Shown: positions 26,925 through 35,858, counted from the stretch's first letter. The stretch: DNA of 64,000 bases from Catenuloplanes niger (GCF_031458255.1 NZ_JAVDYC010000001.1:7426501-7490500), one strand, 5' to 3'. The notes: generated from the letters alone by a model not told the origin. Program-made: numbers and translations.

Positions 26925-27050
26925 GTTACTTCTCCGCAATAGGCTGTAACAAATTCGCCATTGTCCGCCTCAACTTGTGTCGTTAAAGTCCTACGCCATC
27001 GGCCTCTACGAACACAAGACTGCATATATCAGCGACCCTTGGGGGGAAGC
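26925..27050. promoter_or_regulatory. Divergent promoter region between MocR gene and pyrimidine operon
   Basis: This 126-bp gap is AT-richer than its surroundings (for example TAACAAATTCGCCATTG and TGCATATATCAGCG), as expected for divergent promoters with a MocR-bound operator. It ends in the strong ribosome site GGGGGGAAGC. I do not see a clear repeat pair that fixes the operator. Confidence 0.5.
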
Positions 27051-27911
27051 ATGGCAGACTCTGATCCTTCGAGCCGAAACGTCGTTCGCGCCGCCATCGT
27101 CCAGACGAACTGGACCGGCGACAAAGAAAGCATGATCAAAGCGCACGAGGAGTACGCGCGGCAGGCCGCCGCGCAGGGCGCCGAGGTCATCTGTTTCCAG
27201 GAGCTGTTCTACGGGCCGTACTTCTGCCAGGTGCAGGACACGGAGTTCTACTCGTACGCGGAGTCGATCCCCGGGCCGACCACCGAGCGGTTCCAGGCCC
27301 TGGCCCGTGAGCTGGGCATGGTCATGGTGCTGCCGATGTACGAGCAGGAGCAGCCCGGCGTCCTCTACAACACCGCGGCCGTGGTCGACGCGGACGGCAG
27401 TTACCTCGGTAAATATCGCAAGAACCACATCCCGCAGGTGAAGGGGTTCTGGGAGAAGTTCTACTTCCGTCCCGGCAACCTGGGATATCCGGTCTTCGAC
27501 ACGGCGGTCGGCCGGATCGGTGTCTACATCTGCTACGACCGGCATTTCCCGGAGGGCTGGCGCGCGCTCGGCCTGGCCGGCGCCAAGATCGTATTCAACC
27601 CGTCCGCCACCAGTCGTGGTCTCTCCGCCTATCTGTGGCAGCTGGAACAGCCGGCCAGCGCGGTGGCGAACGAGTATTTCATCGGCGCGATCAACCGCAC
27701 CGGAATCGAAGAGCTCGGAGACAACGATTTCTACGGTACGTCGTACTTCGTCGACCCGGAGGGCAAGTTCGTCGGCGCGGTCGGCGACGCGCACCAGCCC
27801 GAGCTGATCGTCCGCGACCTGGACCTGGGCCTGCTCGACACGGTCCGCGACCGGTGGCAGTTCTACCGCGACCGCCGGCCGGACACCTACGACGGGCTGG
27901 TGGCGCCGTGA
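27051..27911 (+). CDS. Beta-ureidopropionase / N-carbamoyl amidase (nitrilase family)
   Basis: The 286-aa protein is a carbon-nitrogen hydrolase with the catalytic triad E51 (CFQELFYG), K124 (KYRKNHIPQ) and C161 (YICYDRHFPEGW). The long AASRGLS-like NPSATSRGLSAYLW and the C-terminal TYDGLV fit N-carbamoyl-beta-alanine amidohydrolases. It releases beta-alanine (or an amino acid), CO2 and ammonia from the carbamoyl compound made by the next enzyme. The stop overlaps the next start as GTGA, so the two are coupled. Confidence 0.92.
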   Translation: MADSDPSSRNVVRAAIVQTNWTGDKESMIKAHEEYARQAAAQGAEVICFQELFYGPYFCQVQDTEFYSYAESIPGPTTERFQALARELGMVMVLPMYEQEQPGVLYNTAAVVDADGSYLGKYRKNHIPQVKGFWEKFYFRPGNLGYPVFDTAVGRIGVYICYDRHFPEGWRALGLAGAKIVFNPSATSRGLSAYLWQLEQPASAVANEYFIGAINRTGIEELGDNDFYGTSYFVDPEGKFVGAVGDAHQPELIVRDLDLGLLDTVRDRWQFYRDRRPDTYDGLVAP

Positions 27912-29308
27912 CCACGCTGATCACCGGCGGCACCGTCGTCTCCGCGACCGGCCGGCACCCCGCGGACGTGCTGATCGACGGCGAGAGGATCGTCGCGCTG
28001 TTCGCGCCCGGCACCGGCCCCGCGGACGTGCCGGCCATCGACGCGACCGGGAAGTACGTCATCCCCGGCGGCGTGGACGCGCACACGCACATGGAGCTGC
28101 CGTTCGGCGGCACGCACGCGTCCGACACGTTCGACACCGGCACCCGCGCGGCCGCGTTCGGCGGCACCACCACGATCGTCGACTTCGCGGTGCAGCGCAC
28201 CGGTGAGGTGGTCCAGGACGGACTGGCCGCCTGGCACGCGAAGGCGGCCGGCGAGGCGCACGTCGACTACGCGTTCCACATGATCCTCGGCGGCGTGGAC
28301 GACGACGCGCTCAAGGCGATGGACGTGCTGGTCGCGGACGAGGGCATCACCAGCTTCAAGCTGTTCATGGCGTACCCCGGCGTGTTCTACAGCGACGACG
28401 GGCAGATCCTGCGCGCGATGCAGAAGGCCCGGGACAACGGCGCCATGATCATGATGCACGCGGAGAACGGCCCGGCCATCGACGTGCTGGTCCAGCAGGC
28501 GCTGGCCCGCGGTGAGACCGCGCCGTACTTCCACGGCGTGACCCGGCCGGAGGCCCTCGAGGCGGAGGCGACGAGCCGGGCGATCTGGCTGGCCGGCGTG
28601 GCCGCGGACTGCCCGCTCTACATCGTGCACCTGTCCGCGAGCAAGGCGCTGGCGGCGGTCGCGGAGGCGCGCGACGCCGGCCGCAACGTGTTCGCCGAGA
28701 CCTGCCCGCAGTACCTCTACCTCTCCCTCGAGGACCAGCTCGGCGCGCCCGGGTTCGAGGGCGCGAAGTGGGTCTGCTCCACGCCGCTGCGGTCCAAGCA
28801 CGAGAGTCACCGGCGCGACCTGTGGACGGGCCTGCGCAGCAACGACCTGGCCGTGGTCTCCACCGACCACTGCCCGTTCTGCATGAAGGACCAGAAGGAG
28901 CTCGGCGTCGGCGACTTCTCCAAGATCCCCAACGGGATCGGCGGCGTCGAGCACCGCGTCGACCTGCTCTACCAGGGCGTGGTCGACGGCAAGCTGTCGC
29001 TGGAGCGCTGGGTGGAGACGATCGCGACCACGCCGGCCCGGATGTTCGGCCTCTACCCGCGCAAGGGCGTCATCGCGCCCGGCTCCGACGCGGACATCGT
29101 GCTCTACGACCCGGCCGGGCGCACCCGGATCAGCGCGGCGACGCACCACATGAACATGGACCACTCGGCCTGGGAGGGCTGGGAGATCGCCGGCCGGGTC
29201 GACACGGTCATCTCCCGCGGGACCGTCCTGGTCGCGAACGGCGAGTACCACGGCCGGAAGGGCCACGGGCGGTACGTCAAGCGCGGACTCTCCACCTACC
29301 TGCACTGA
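27908..29308 (+). CDS. hydA: Dihydropyrimidinase / D-hydantoinase
   Basis: The 466-aa cyclic amidohydrolase has the dinuclear metal site: H59 and H61 (DAHTHME), the carboxylated lysine K151 (SFKLFMAYPG), then histidines in MMHAEN and IVHLSASKAL and the aspartate in VSTDHCPF. The dihydropyrimidine-ring opening gives N-carbamoyl-beta-amino acids, feeding the preceding gene's enzyme. Family length is normal. Start is GTG 27908, overlapping the amidase stop. Both catabolic steps are therefore side by side, but no dihydropyrimidine dehydrogenase is in the window. Confidence 0.93.
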   Translation: MTTLITGGTVVSATGRHPADVLIDGERIVALFAPGTGPADVPAIDATGKYVIPGGVDAHTHMELPFGGTHASDTFDTGTRAAAFGGTTTIVDFAVQRTGEVVQDGLAAWHAKAAGEAHVDYAFHMILGGVDDDALKAMDVLVADEGITSFKLFMAYPGVFYSDDGQILRAMQKARDNGAMIMMHAENGPAIDVLVQQALARGETAPYFHGVTRPEALEAEATSRAIWLAGVAADCPLYIVHLSASKALAAVAEARDAGRNVFAETCPQYLYLSLEDQLGAPGFEGAKWVCSTPLRSKHESHRRDLWTGLRSNDLAVVSTDHCPFCMKDQKELGVGDFSKIPNGIGGVEHRVDLLYQGVVDGKLSLERWVETIATTPARMFGLYPRKGVIAPGSDADIVLYDPAGRTRISAATHHMNMDHSAWEGWEIAGRVDTVISRGTVLVANGEYHGRKGHGRYVKRGLSTYLH

Positions 29309-29319
29309 GAGGGTGGTAC

Positions 29320-30321
29320 ATGGACATCGGTGTCGTCTTCCAATGTGACCCGCCGGCCCGCCGCGTGGTGGAGCTGGCCCAGCAGGCCGAGGCCGCCGGC
29401 TTCAGTCACGTCTGGACCTTCGACTCGCACCTGCTCTGGCAGGAGCCCTACGTCATCCACTCGCAGATCCTGGCCGCCACCGAGCGGGTGATCGTCGGCC
29501 CGATGGTCACGAACCCGAGCACCCGCGACTGGACCGTCACGGCCAGCACCTTCGCCACGCTCAACGAGCTCTACGGCAACCGGACGGTCTGCGGCATCGG
29601 CCGGGGCGACTCCGCGGTCCGCACGCTCGGCCTGAAGCCGACCACGCTGGCCGAGCTGCGCGAGTGCGTCCAGGTGATCCAGGCGCTGGGCAACGGCCGG
29701 CCCGCCACGATCAACGGCAACGACGTGCACTTCCCGTGGATCCCGGACCGGGCCGCGCTGGAGGTCTGGGTCGCCGCCTACGGCCCGAAGGCGCTGAAGC
29801 TGACCGGCGAGGTCGCGGACGGCTACATCCTGCAGCTCGCCGACCCGGACATCGCGGCCTGGATGATCAAGTCGGTCCGGGACGCGGCGTCGGACGCCGG
29901 CCGGGACCCGATGGCCATCACGTTCTGTGTGGCGGCCCCGGCCTACGTCGGCGACGACCTCGCCCACCAGCGGGAGCAGACGCGCTGGTTCGGCGGCATG
30001 GTCGGCAACCACGTCGCGGACATCGTGGCGCGCTACGGCGCGGCCGGCGCGGTGCCGCAGGCGCTCACCGACTACATCCAGGGCCGCCAGGGGTACGACT
30101 ACGCCGAGCACGGGCGGGCCGGCAACAGCCACGCGGAGTTCGTCCCGGACGAGATCGTCGACCGGTTCTGCGTGCTCGGCCCGATCGAGGCGCACCTGGA
30201 GAAGCTCACCGCGCTGCGCGAGCTCGGCGTCGACCAGTTCGCGCTCTACCTGCAGCACGACGACCAGGAGCACACGCTCGCCGAGTACGGCAAGCACGTC
30301 GTCCCGGCCTTCGCCGGATGA
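29320..30321 (+). CDS. LLM-class F420/flavin-dependent oxidoreductase
   Basis: The 333-aa TIM-barrel protein has the luciferase-like/F420 signature: MDIGVVFQCDPPARRVVELAQ, GFSHVWTFDSHLLWQEPY, and TVCGIGRGDSAVRTLG. It matches the subgroup that often lies beside dihydropyrimidinase genes (TIGR03842-like, from memory). Its reaction is not established. It may supply the reduction or oxidation that links a pyrimidine or hydantoin to the ring-opening step (inference). The stop overlaps the permease start as ATGA at 30318-30321. Confidence 0.85.
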   Translation: MDIGVVFQCDPPARRVVELAQQAEAAGFSHVWTFDSHLLWQEPYVIHSQILAATERVIVGPMVTNPSTRDWTVTASTFATLNELYGNRTVCGIGRGDSAVRTLGLKPTTLAELRECVQVIQALGNGRPATINGNDVHFPWIPDRAALEVWVAAYGPKALKLTGEVADGYILQLADPDIAAWMIKSVRDAASDAGRDPMAITFCVAAPAYVGDDLAHQREQTRWFGGMVGNHVADIVARYGAAGAVPQALTDYIQGRQGYDYAEHGRAGNSHAEFVPDEIVDRFCVLGPIEAHLEKLTALRELGVDQFALYLQHDDQEHTLAEYGKHVVPAFAG

Positions 30322-31172
30322 GGGCCGGGACCCCGCTCGCGGCCGGTGCCGGGCTGGTCGTGGGCGTGGTGCTCTGGGAGGGCTACAAGGCGATCGGCGA
30401 CCCGCGGGGCACCGAGCTGTTCGGCGTCCGGCTGCTGCCGCGCGCGAGCGACGCCGCGATGCCGCACGTCTGGGACGTCCTGGCCCGCTTCGGCCGCGCG
30501 GAACTGGCCGGCGGCGACCCGCTCTGGCTGGTCGTGCTGGCCGCCTGCCTGTTCACGCTGCGCGGCGTGGTGGCCGGGCTGGTCGCCGGCGGCGCGATCG
30601 GCATGCTGCTCGCGGTGCTGATGCAGCGGTTCCGGATCGCCGAGCGCGGCCTGCTGCCCCACGTGATCCTGTCGCAGACCGTGCCGCTGATCGCGCTCGC
30701 ACCGGTGATCGCGGGCTGGGGCGGGCGGTTGTCGCTCGGGCCGTACCCGTGGCAGCCCTGGATGTCGGTCTCGGTGATCGCGGCCTACCTGGCGTTCTTC
30801 CCGATCGCGGTGGGCGCGCTGCGCGGTCTGCAGAGCCCGGCGCCGATCGCGGAGGAGCTGATGCGCAGCTACGCGGCCGGCTGGTGGCGCACGCTGTGGA
30901 AGCTCCGGCTGCCCGCGTCCACGCCGTACCTGTTCCCGGCGCTGCGGCTGGCCGGCGCGTCCGCGGTGGTCGGCGCCGTGGTCGGCGAGATCTCCACCGG
31001 CACCCGCGGCGGCATCGGCCGCCTGATCATCGAGTACTCCCGGGAGGCGACCGGCGACCCCGCGAAGGTCTACACCGCCATGATCGGCGCGGCACTGCTC
31101 GGCCTCGCGGTGGCCGGCGCGCTCGCGCTCGCCGAGCTGTTCCTCACCCGCCGCACGGCGCTCCCGCGCTGA
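30318..31172 (+). CDS. ABC importer permease, first of two
   Basis: The 284-aa membrane protein has six helices and the binding-protein-dependent transport loop EELMRSYAAGWWRTLWKLRLPASTPYLFPALR (EAA motif), as in SsuC/TauC-type importers. It pairs with the ATPase and second permease downstream. It is coupled to the LLM gene by ATGA. Its last codons (RRTALPR) are the first copy of the tandem repeat that fills the following gap. Confidence 0.88.
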   Translation: MRAGTPLAAGAGLVVGVVLWEGYKAIGDPRGTELFGVRLLPRASDAAMPHVWDVLARFGRAELAGGDPLWLVVLAACLFTLRGVVAGLVAGGAIGMLLAVLMQRFRIAERGLLPHVILSQTVPLIALAPVIAGWGGRLSLGPYPWQPWMSVSVIAAYLAFFPIAVGALRGLQSPAPIAEELMRSYAAGWWRTLWKLRLPASTPYLFPALRLAGASAVVGAVVGEISTGTRGGIGRLIIEYSREATGDPAKVYTAMIGAALLGLAVAGALALAELFLTRRTALPR

Positions 31173-31308
31173 CCCACCGGACCCCGCCGCACGGCGCTCC
31201 CGCGCTGGCCCACCGAACCCCGCCGCACAGCGCTCCCGCGCTGACCCACCCGCCGCACAGCGCTCCCGCGCTTGAACCCCGCGGCACCCAGCGCTCGCGC
31301 GCTGACCG
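31149..31308 (+). repeat. Tandem repeat built from the permease 3' end
   Basis: Five copies of a CGCCGCACGGCGCTCCCGCG-type unit start at 31149, 31185, 31221, 31251 and about 31280, so the period is 36, 36, 30 and 29. The first copy is the last codons and stop of the permease. Later copies are degenerate. The repeat separates the first permease from the ATPase gene and may have arisen by slippage at the gene end. Confidence 0.85.
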
Positions 31309-31342
31309 ATCCCCGCCGGCTCGCCACGGAAGGCGCAGACAG

Positions 31343-32149
31343 ATGACCGCACCCGAGACGGCCGTGGAGCTGAGCGGCGTCAACAAGATCTTCAACGAGG
31401 GGCGCACGGGCGAGGTACCCGCGCTCACCGGCGTCGACCTGACCATCGCGCGCGGCGAGTTCGTCGCGCTGATCGGCCCGTCCGGCTGCGGCAAGTCCAC
31501 GCTGCTGCGCCTGGTCGCGGACCTGATCGCGCCGACCTCCGGCACGGTCACCGTGGCCGGCAAGCCGGCTCGGCAGGCGCGGCTGGACCAGGAGTACGGC
31601 ATCGCGTTCCAGCAGGCCGGGCTCTTCGAGTGGCGGACCGTGCTGCGCAACGTGGAGCTGCCGCTCGAACTGCGCGGTCACGGCCGCCGGGAGCGCCGGG
31701 CCCGCGCGGAGGAGATGCTGGAGCTGGTCGGGCTGGCCGACTTCGCGCGGCACCGTCCGGCGCAGCTGTCCGGCGGCATGCAGCAGCGGGTCGCGATCGC
31801 CCGCGCGCTCGCGGTGCACCCGCCGCTGCTGCTGATGGACGAGCCGTTCGGCGCGCTGGACGAGATGACCCGCGAGCGGCTGCAGGACGAGCTGCTGCGG
31901 ATCTGCGGCGCGACCGGCACCAGCACGATCTTCGTGACCCACTCCATCCCGGAGGCGGTCTACCTGGCCGACCGCGTGGTGGTGATGAGCGCGCGGCCGG
32001 GCCGGATCACCGACGTCGTCCCGATCGACCTGGGGGAGCGCACCGAGGCCACCCGGCAGTCACCCGCCTTCTTCACCGGCATCACCACGGTCCGCGCGGC
32101 GCTGCGCGGCACCCGCACGACGGCGGGGATCGTGGGGGCGGACCGGTGA
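31343..32149 (+). CDS. ABC importer ATPase
   Basis: The 268-aa protein has Walker A GPSGCGKST, Q-loop FQQAGLFEWRTVLRN, signature LSGGMQQRVAIARAL, Walker B LLMDEPFGALD and the switch histidine FVTHSIPEA. It is of the nitrate/sulfonate/taurine (SsuB-like) importer subfamily. It energises uptake with the flanking permeases and the lipoprotein at 32990. Its stop overlaps the second permease start (GTGA). Confidence 0.92.
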   Translation: MTAPETAVELSGVNKIFNEGRTGEVPALTGVDLTIARGEFVALIGPSGCGKSTLLRLVADLIAPTSGTVTVAGKPARQARLDQEYGIAFQQAGLFEWRTVLRNVELPLELRGHGRRERRARAEEMLELVGLADFARHRPAQLSGGMQQRVAIARALAVHPPLLLMDEPFGALDEMTRERLQDELLRICGATGTSTIFVTHSIPEAVYLADRVVVMSARPGRITDVVPIDLGERTEATRQSPAFFTGITTVRAALRGTRTTAGIVGADR

Positions 32150-32970
32150 CGGCGCCGGTCGACAGGGCGCTCGCGGCGGACCCGGCCGGGCCGTCGCGCG
32201 GCCGGCGGCGTACCGCTGATGGCCTGTGGGTTGTCGTGCCTCCGCTGCTGGTGGCGGTCGCCGGGCTGGCCGCGTGGGAGGCGGTCGTCACGCTCGGGCG
32301 GGTGGCGCCGTTCGTGCTGCCCGCGCCGTCCGCCATCGGGGAGCAGTTCACCCGCAATCTGGACACGATCATCAAGACCGGGCTGGCCAGTGGTACGAAC
32401 GCGCTGGTGGGCCTGGTGCTCGGCACGATCGTCGCGCTGCTCGCCGCGATGGCCGCCGCGCAGTCCCGGTTCCTCGCCGACGCCTCCGTGCCGGTCGCGG
32501 CCGCGCTCAACGCGCTGCCGATCATCGCGCTGGCCCCGATCCTGAACAACATGTTCTCGGCCACCAGCAACATCCCGCGCCGGCTGGTGGTCGCGATCGT
32601 GGTGTTCTTCCCCGTCTTCATCAACACGCTGCGCGGGCTGCGCGAGGTCGACCCCGTCCACCGGGAGCTGATGGACAGCTACGCCGCGAGCGGTGTGGCG
32701 TTCACCCGGCTGGTGCGGTTGCCCGGCGCGCTGCCGTTCGTCTTCACCGGTCTGCGTCAGGCGTCCTCCCTGGCGGTGATCGCGGCGGTGGTCAGTGAGT
32801 ACTTCGGCGGTCTGCAGGACGGCCTGGGCTCGCGGATCACCTCGGCGGCGGCCAACACGGCGTACCCCAGGGCATGGGCGTTCGTGCTCGGGGCGTGCGT
32901 GCTCGGACTCGTCTTCTACCTCATCGCGCTGCTGCTGGAGCGGCTGGCGACGCCGTGGCGCTCCCGCTGA
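32146..32970 (+). CDS. ABC importer permease, second of two
   Basis: The 274-aa protein has six helices and the EAA loop RELMDSYAASGVAFTRLVRLPGALPFVFTGLR. The N-terminus is basic (GRRRTADGLW). It differs clearly from the first permease, so the importer is probably a heterodimer of permeases rather than two transporters. It starts at GTG 32146, coupled to the ATPase. Confidence 0.88.
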   Translation: MTAPVDRALAADPAGPSRGRRRTADGLWVVVPPLLVAVAGLAAWEAVVTLGRVAPFVLPAPSAIGEQFTRNLDTIIKTGLASGTNALVGLVLGTIVALLAAMAAAQSRFLADASVPVAAALNALPIIALAPILNNMFSATSNIPRRLVVAIVVFFPVFINTLRGLREVDPVHRELMDSYAASGVAFTRLVRLPGALPFVFTGLRQASSLAVIAAVVSEYFGGLQDGLGSRITSAAANTAYPRAWAFVLGACVLGLVFYLIALLLERLATPWRSR

Positions 32971-32989
32971 CTTCCCCCGGAGGACATTC

Positions 32990-34123
32990 ATGAGGAAACG
33001 TCTGTTGATGAGCGCCGTGCTGGCCGCGAGCCTGGCCCTGACCGGCTGCGGGACCGCCGACCAGGGCAGTCCCGCGCCCGGCGGCAGCGGCGGGCTGACC
33101 CCGGTCAAGCTGCAACTGCAGTGGTTCGTGCAGGCCCAGTTCGCCGGGTTCCTGGCCGCGGTGGACCAGGGCTTCTACCGCGAGCAGGGCCTCGACGTGC
33201 AGATTCTCGAGGGCGGCGTCGACATCGTGCCGCAGACCGTGCTCGCCCAGGGGCAGGCCGACTACGCGATCGCCTGGGTGCCGAAGGCGCTCGCCTCCCG
33301 CGAGCAGGGCGCCGGCATCACGCAGGTGGCGCAGGTCTTCCAGCGGTCCGGCACGTACCAGGTGTCGTTCGCGTCGTCGAACATCAAGGCCCCGGCCGAC
33401 CTGCGCGGCAAGAAGGTCGGCAACTGGGGCTTCGGCAACGAGTTCGAGCTGTTCGCGGCCATGACGAAGGCCGGCCTGGACCCCGGCCGGGACGTCACGC
33501 TGGTGCAGCAGCAGTTCGACATGCAGGCGCTGCTCGCCGGCGACATCGACGCGGCCCAGGCGATGAGCTACAACGAGTACGCCCAGCTGCTGGAGGCGAG
33601 GAACCCGCGGACCGGGCAGCTCTACCAGCCGTCCGACTTCACCGTGCTGGACTGGAACACGGTCGGCACCGCGATGCTGCAGGACGCGGTGTGGGCGTCC
33701 ACGGACCGGCTCACCGACCCGGCCTATCAGGACACGACCGTCAAGTTCCTCGCCGGTACGGTGCGGGGCTGGGCGTTCTGCCGGGACAACGCGGAGAAGT
33801 GCCGGGACATCGTGGTGGCCAAGGGGTCGAAGCTCGGCGCCAGCCACCAGCTCTGGCAGATGAACGAGGTCAACAAGCTGATCTGGCCGTCCGCGTCGCG
33901 CGCCGGCCTGATCGACGAGGCGGCCTGGAACGCCACGGTCGACCTGGCGATGACCACGCGGAACCAGGACGGCCAGACCGTGCTGACCACGCGGCCGGAG
34001 GGCACGGCGTACACGAACGAGTTCATCCAGAAGGCGCTCGACTCGCTGGCCGGTGCCGGGACCGACGTGGTGGGTGCGGGCTTCACGCCGGCCACGGTGA
34101 CGCTGACCGAGGGCGGCGCCTGA
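32990..34123 (+). CDS. ABC importer substrate-binding lipoprotein (NMT1/THI5-like)
   Basis: A lipoprotein signal (MRKRLLMSAVLAASLALTGC, lipobox LTGC) is followed by an NMT1/THI5-like periplasmic domain with LQWFVQAQFAGFLAAVDQGFYREQGLDV, DYAIAWVPKALAS and KKVGNWGFGNEFELFAAM. The QWxxQAQFAG pattern is typical of pyrimidine- or thiamine-precursor-type binding proteins. The likely cargo is a pyrimidine, hydantoin or ureido compound, from context. It ends the operon. A strong terminator follows. Confidence 0.9.
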   Translation: MRKRLLMSAVLAASLALTGCGTADQGSPAPGGSGGLTPVKLQLQWFVQAQFAGFLAAVDQGFYREQGLDVQILEGGVDIVPQTVLAQGQADYAIAWVPKALASREQGAGITQVAQVFQRSGTYQVSFASSNIKAPADLRGKKVGNWGFGNEFELFAAMTKAGLDPGRDVTLVQQQFDMQALLAGDIDAAQAMSYNEYAQLLEARNPRTGQLYQPSDFTVLDWNTVGTAMLQDAVWASTDRLTDPAYQDTTVKFLAGTVRGWAFCRDNAEKCRDIVVAKGSKLGASHQLWQMNEVNKLIWPSASRAGLIDEAAWNATVDLAMTTRNQDGQTVLTTRPEGTAYTNEFIQKALDSLAGAGTDVVGAGFTPATVTLTEGGA

Positions 34124-34132
34124 GTCGCTGAG

Positions 34133-34171
34133 CGGAGGCGCCCGGTCACCCGTGCGGGCGCCTCCGTTTTT
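34133..34171 (+). terminator. Terminator of pyrimidine operon
   Basis: CGGAGGCGCCCG and CGGGCGCCTCCG form a perfect 12-bp stem with a 10-nt loop, followed by TTTTTG. It lies 10 bases after the lipoprotein stop and is the most classical intrinsic terminator in the window. Confidence 0.93.
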
Positions 34172-34184
34172 GTGTCCCGCATCC

Positions 34185-34209
34185 CTATCAAACCGATAGG
34201 CTTTATCGG
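34185..34209. promoter_or_regulatory. CTATC/GATAG palindromes upstream of cysteine dioxygenase
   Basis: Two overlapping short inverted repeats, CTATC-AAACC-GATAG (34185-34199) and CCGATA-GGCTT-TATCGG (34193-34209), sit 52-76 bases before the cysteine dioxygenase start. The same half-site (CTATC/GATAG) recurs beyond the regulator gene at 35875-35914. Both may be operators for the orphan OmpR-type protein of this cluster (inference). Confidence 0.55.
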
Positions 34210-34260
34210 CTACACTCGGTGTACTTCGGTTGTTCCGACGAGCCCTGAGGGACCTCAACG

Positions 34261-34749
34261 ATGAGTGCACTGGACCTGGAAACGCCCGGCCGCGTCGGCC
34301 GCCTGCGCGATATCGCCCGGCACGTCTCCGCCGCCCCGGAGTCGTGGGGCGTGACGCCGCGGTTCGACCCGGTCAGCCGGTGGTACACGCGGTTGTTCGC
34401 CGCGGCCGACCACGAGGCCTGGCTGCTGACCTGGCTGCCCGGGCAGTCCACCGACCTGCACGACCACGGCGGCTCGGCCGGCGCGTTCGCGGTGGTCGCG
34501 GGCGAGCTGACCGAGGAGACCGTGCGCGCCGGTGCCGGCGGCGCGGCCGTGCTCCGCAGCGCGTCGTTCACCGCCGGTGACGTGCGGCCGTTCGGGTCGC
34601 AGCACGTGCACCGGATCGTCAACGCCTCCGCCGGGCCCGCGATCAGCCTGCACGTCTACGGCCCCGCGCTCACGCAGATGACGCGGTACCGGCTGGCGGA
34701 CGGCGCGCTGCGCGTGCTGGAGATCGACCGCGCGGGGGTGGCCTGGTGA
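34261..34749 (+). CDS. Cysteine dioxygenase family enzyme
   Basis: The 162-aa cupin has the iron-binding residues of cysteine dioxygenases: H67 and H69 (TDLHDHGGSAGAF) and H117 (SQHVHRIVN), then SLHVYGPAL. It would oxidise cysteine (or a related thiol) to the sulfinate using O2. It overlaps the rhodanese gene by four bases. The two plus the downstream regulator read as a sulfur-handling unit that converts cysteine and sulfane sulfur. Confidence 0.9.
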   Translation: MSALDLETPGRVGRLRDIARHVSAAPESWGVTPRFDPVSRWYTRLFAAADHEAWLLTWLPGQSTDLHDHGGSAGAFAVVAGELTEETVRAGAGGAAVLRSASFTAGDVRPFGSQHVHRIVNASAGPAISLHVYGPALTQMTRYRLADGALRVLEIDRAGVAW

Positions 34750-35231
34750 TCACGCCCTGGAACAGCTCGGTCCTCGGTTCGTGTCCGGCCCACCACACCC
34801 CGCCGAGCGGCTCGGTCGGCATCGCGGACGTGCTGGAGAACGCGCGCCGCGGGCTCCGCCGCCTCGAGCCGGAGGCCGCGCACCTGGCCGCCCGGGCCGG
34901 CGCGCTGCTGGTCGACATCCGGCCGGCCGCCCAGCGCGCGGCCACCGGTGAGATCCCCGGCGCGCTGACCATCGAGCGGAACGTGCTGGAGTGGCGGCTC
35001 GACCCGCGCTCCGACGCCCGTCTGCCGTTCGCCGACCGGTACGACCTGCCGGTGATCGTCTTCTGCCAGGAGGGCTACACGTCCTCGCTGGCCGCGGCCG
35101 CGCTCCAGGAGCTCGGCCTGCACCTGGCCACCGACCTCACCGGCGGCTTCCGCGCCTGGCGCAACGCCGGGCTGCCCGCGTTCCCGCCCGCCAACGCACC
35201 CCGGTTGCAACCCAGCTATCAGCCCGCCTGA
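34746..35231 (+). CDS. Rhodanese-domain sulfurtransferase
   Basis: A single rhodanese domain of 161 aa. ALLVDIRPAAQRAATGEIPGALTIERN is the N-terminal strand and CH2A-like region, and the active-site loop is VIVFCQEGYTSSLAA with the catalytic Cys in FCQEGYTS. It would move sulfane sulfur to a thiol acceptor. Start GTG 34746 overlaps the dioxygenase stop. The N-terminal 50 residues before the fold are not recognisable. Confidence 0.85.
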   Translation: MITPWNSSVLGSCPAHHTPPSGSVGIADVLENARRGLRRLEPEAAHLAARAGALLVDIRPAAQRAATGEIPGALTIERNVLEWRLDPRSDARLPFADRYDLPVIVFCQEGYTSSLAAAALQELGLHLATDLTGGFRAWRNAGLPAFPPANAPRLQPSYQPA

Positions 35232-35258
35232 CGTTCGCCGTTTCCCGTAGGAGGAGAC

Positions 35259-35858
35259 ATGTCGGTCATCGCTCTCGCCCCCCGTCACCAGCGGCCCGCC
35301 GCCGGTCTCGGCCGCGCCACCACCCCCGGCGCCCGCCGCCCGGCCGTGACCGTCACGCTCTCCATCCCGCTGGGCGCGGGTGACAACACGCGCCTGCTGG
35401 AGGTGATCCGGGAGCTGGCCGCGCTGGGCGGGGGCCAGGTGTCGGTGCTGGACGCGCCCGGCCCCGCCGCGCTCGCCGAGTCCGGCGGGCCAGCCGCGCT
35501 CGCCGACCTCGGCGGCGCGGTGGCCGAGCCGGAGCTGCGAGTGGTCGCGGACCCGGCGGAGCTGACCGTCTACGCCGGGTCCCGGACCGCCTTCGCCGGG
35601 CGTGAGCCGCTCGCGCTCACCCGCCTCGAGTTCGACCTGCTGCACTTCTTCGCGGACAACCCACGCCGCGTCTTCAGCCGGGTGCAGCTGCTCTCCGCGG
35701 TCTGGGGATACGAGCACGCCGGGGTCCGCACGGTCGACGTGCACGTCCGCCGCCTTCGGATGAAGCTCGGCACCGAGTTCCCGCTGATCACCACGGTCTA
35801 CGGCGTCGGCTACCGCCTCGCCGACGAGGCCCGGGTCACGATTCGCACGGACGGCTGA
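35259..35858 (+). CDS. Orphan OmpR/PhoB-type winged-helix protein without receiver
   Basis: An AGGAGGAG site precedes the ATG. The C-terminal 100 residues are an OmpR-type DNA-binding domain (LALTRLEFDLLHFFADNPRRVFS, then VQLLSAVWGYEHAGVRTVDVHVRRLRMKLG, TVYGVGYRL). The first 100 residues have no phosphorylation-site pattern and are Ala/Gly/Pro-rich, so it is not a normal response regulator. Its position after cysteine dioxygenase and rhodanese suggests it senses a thiol or sulfide state, or simply controls the operon (inference). Confidence 0.8.
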   Translation: MSVIALAPRHQRPAAGLGRATTPGARRPAVTVTLSIPLGAGDNTRLLEVIRELAALGGGQVSVLDAPGPAALAESGGPAALADLGGAVAEPELRVVADPAELTVYAGSRTAFAGREPLALTRLEFDLLHFFADNPRRVFSRVQLLSAVWGYEHAGVRTVDVHVRRLRMKLGTEFPLITTVYGVGYRLADEARVTIRTDG

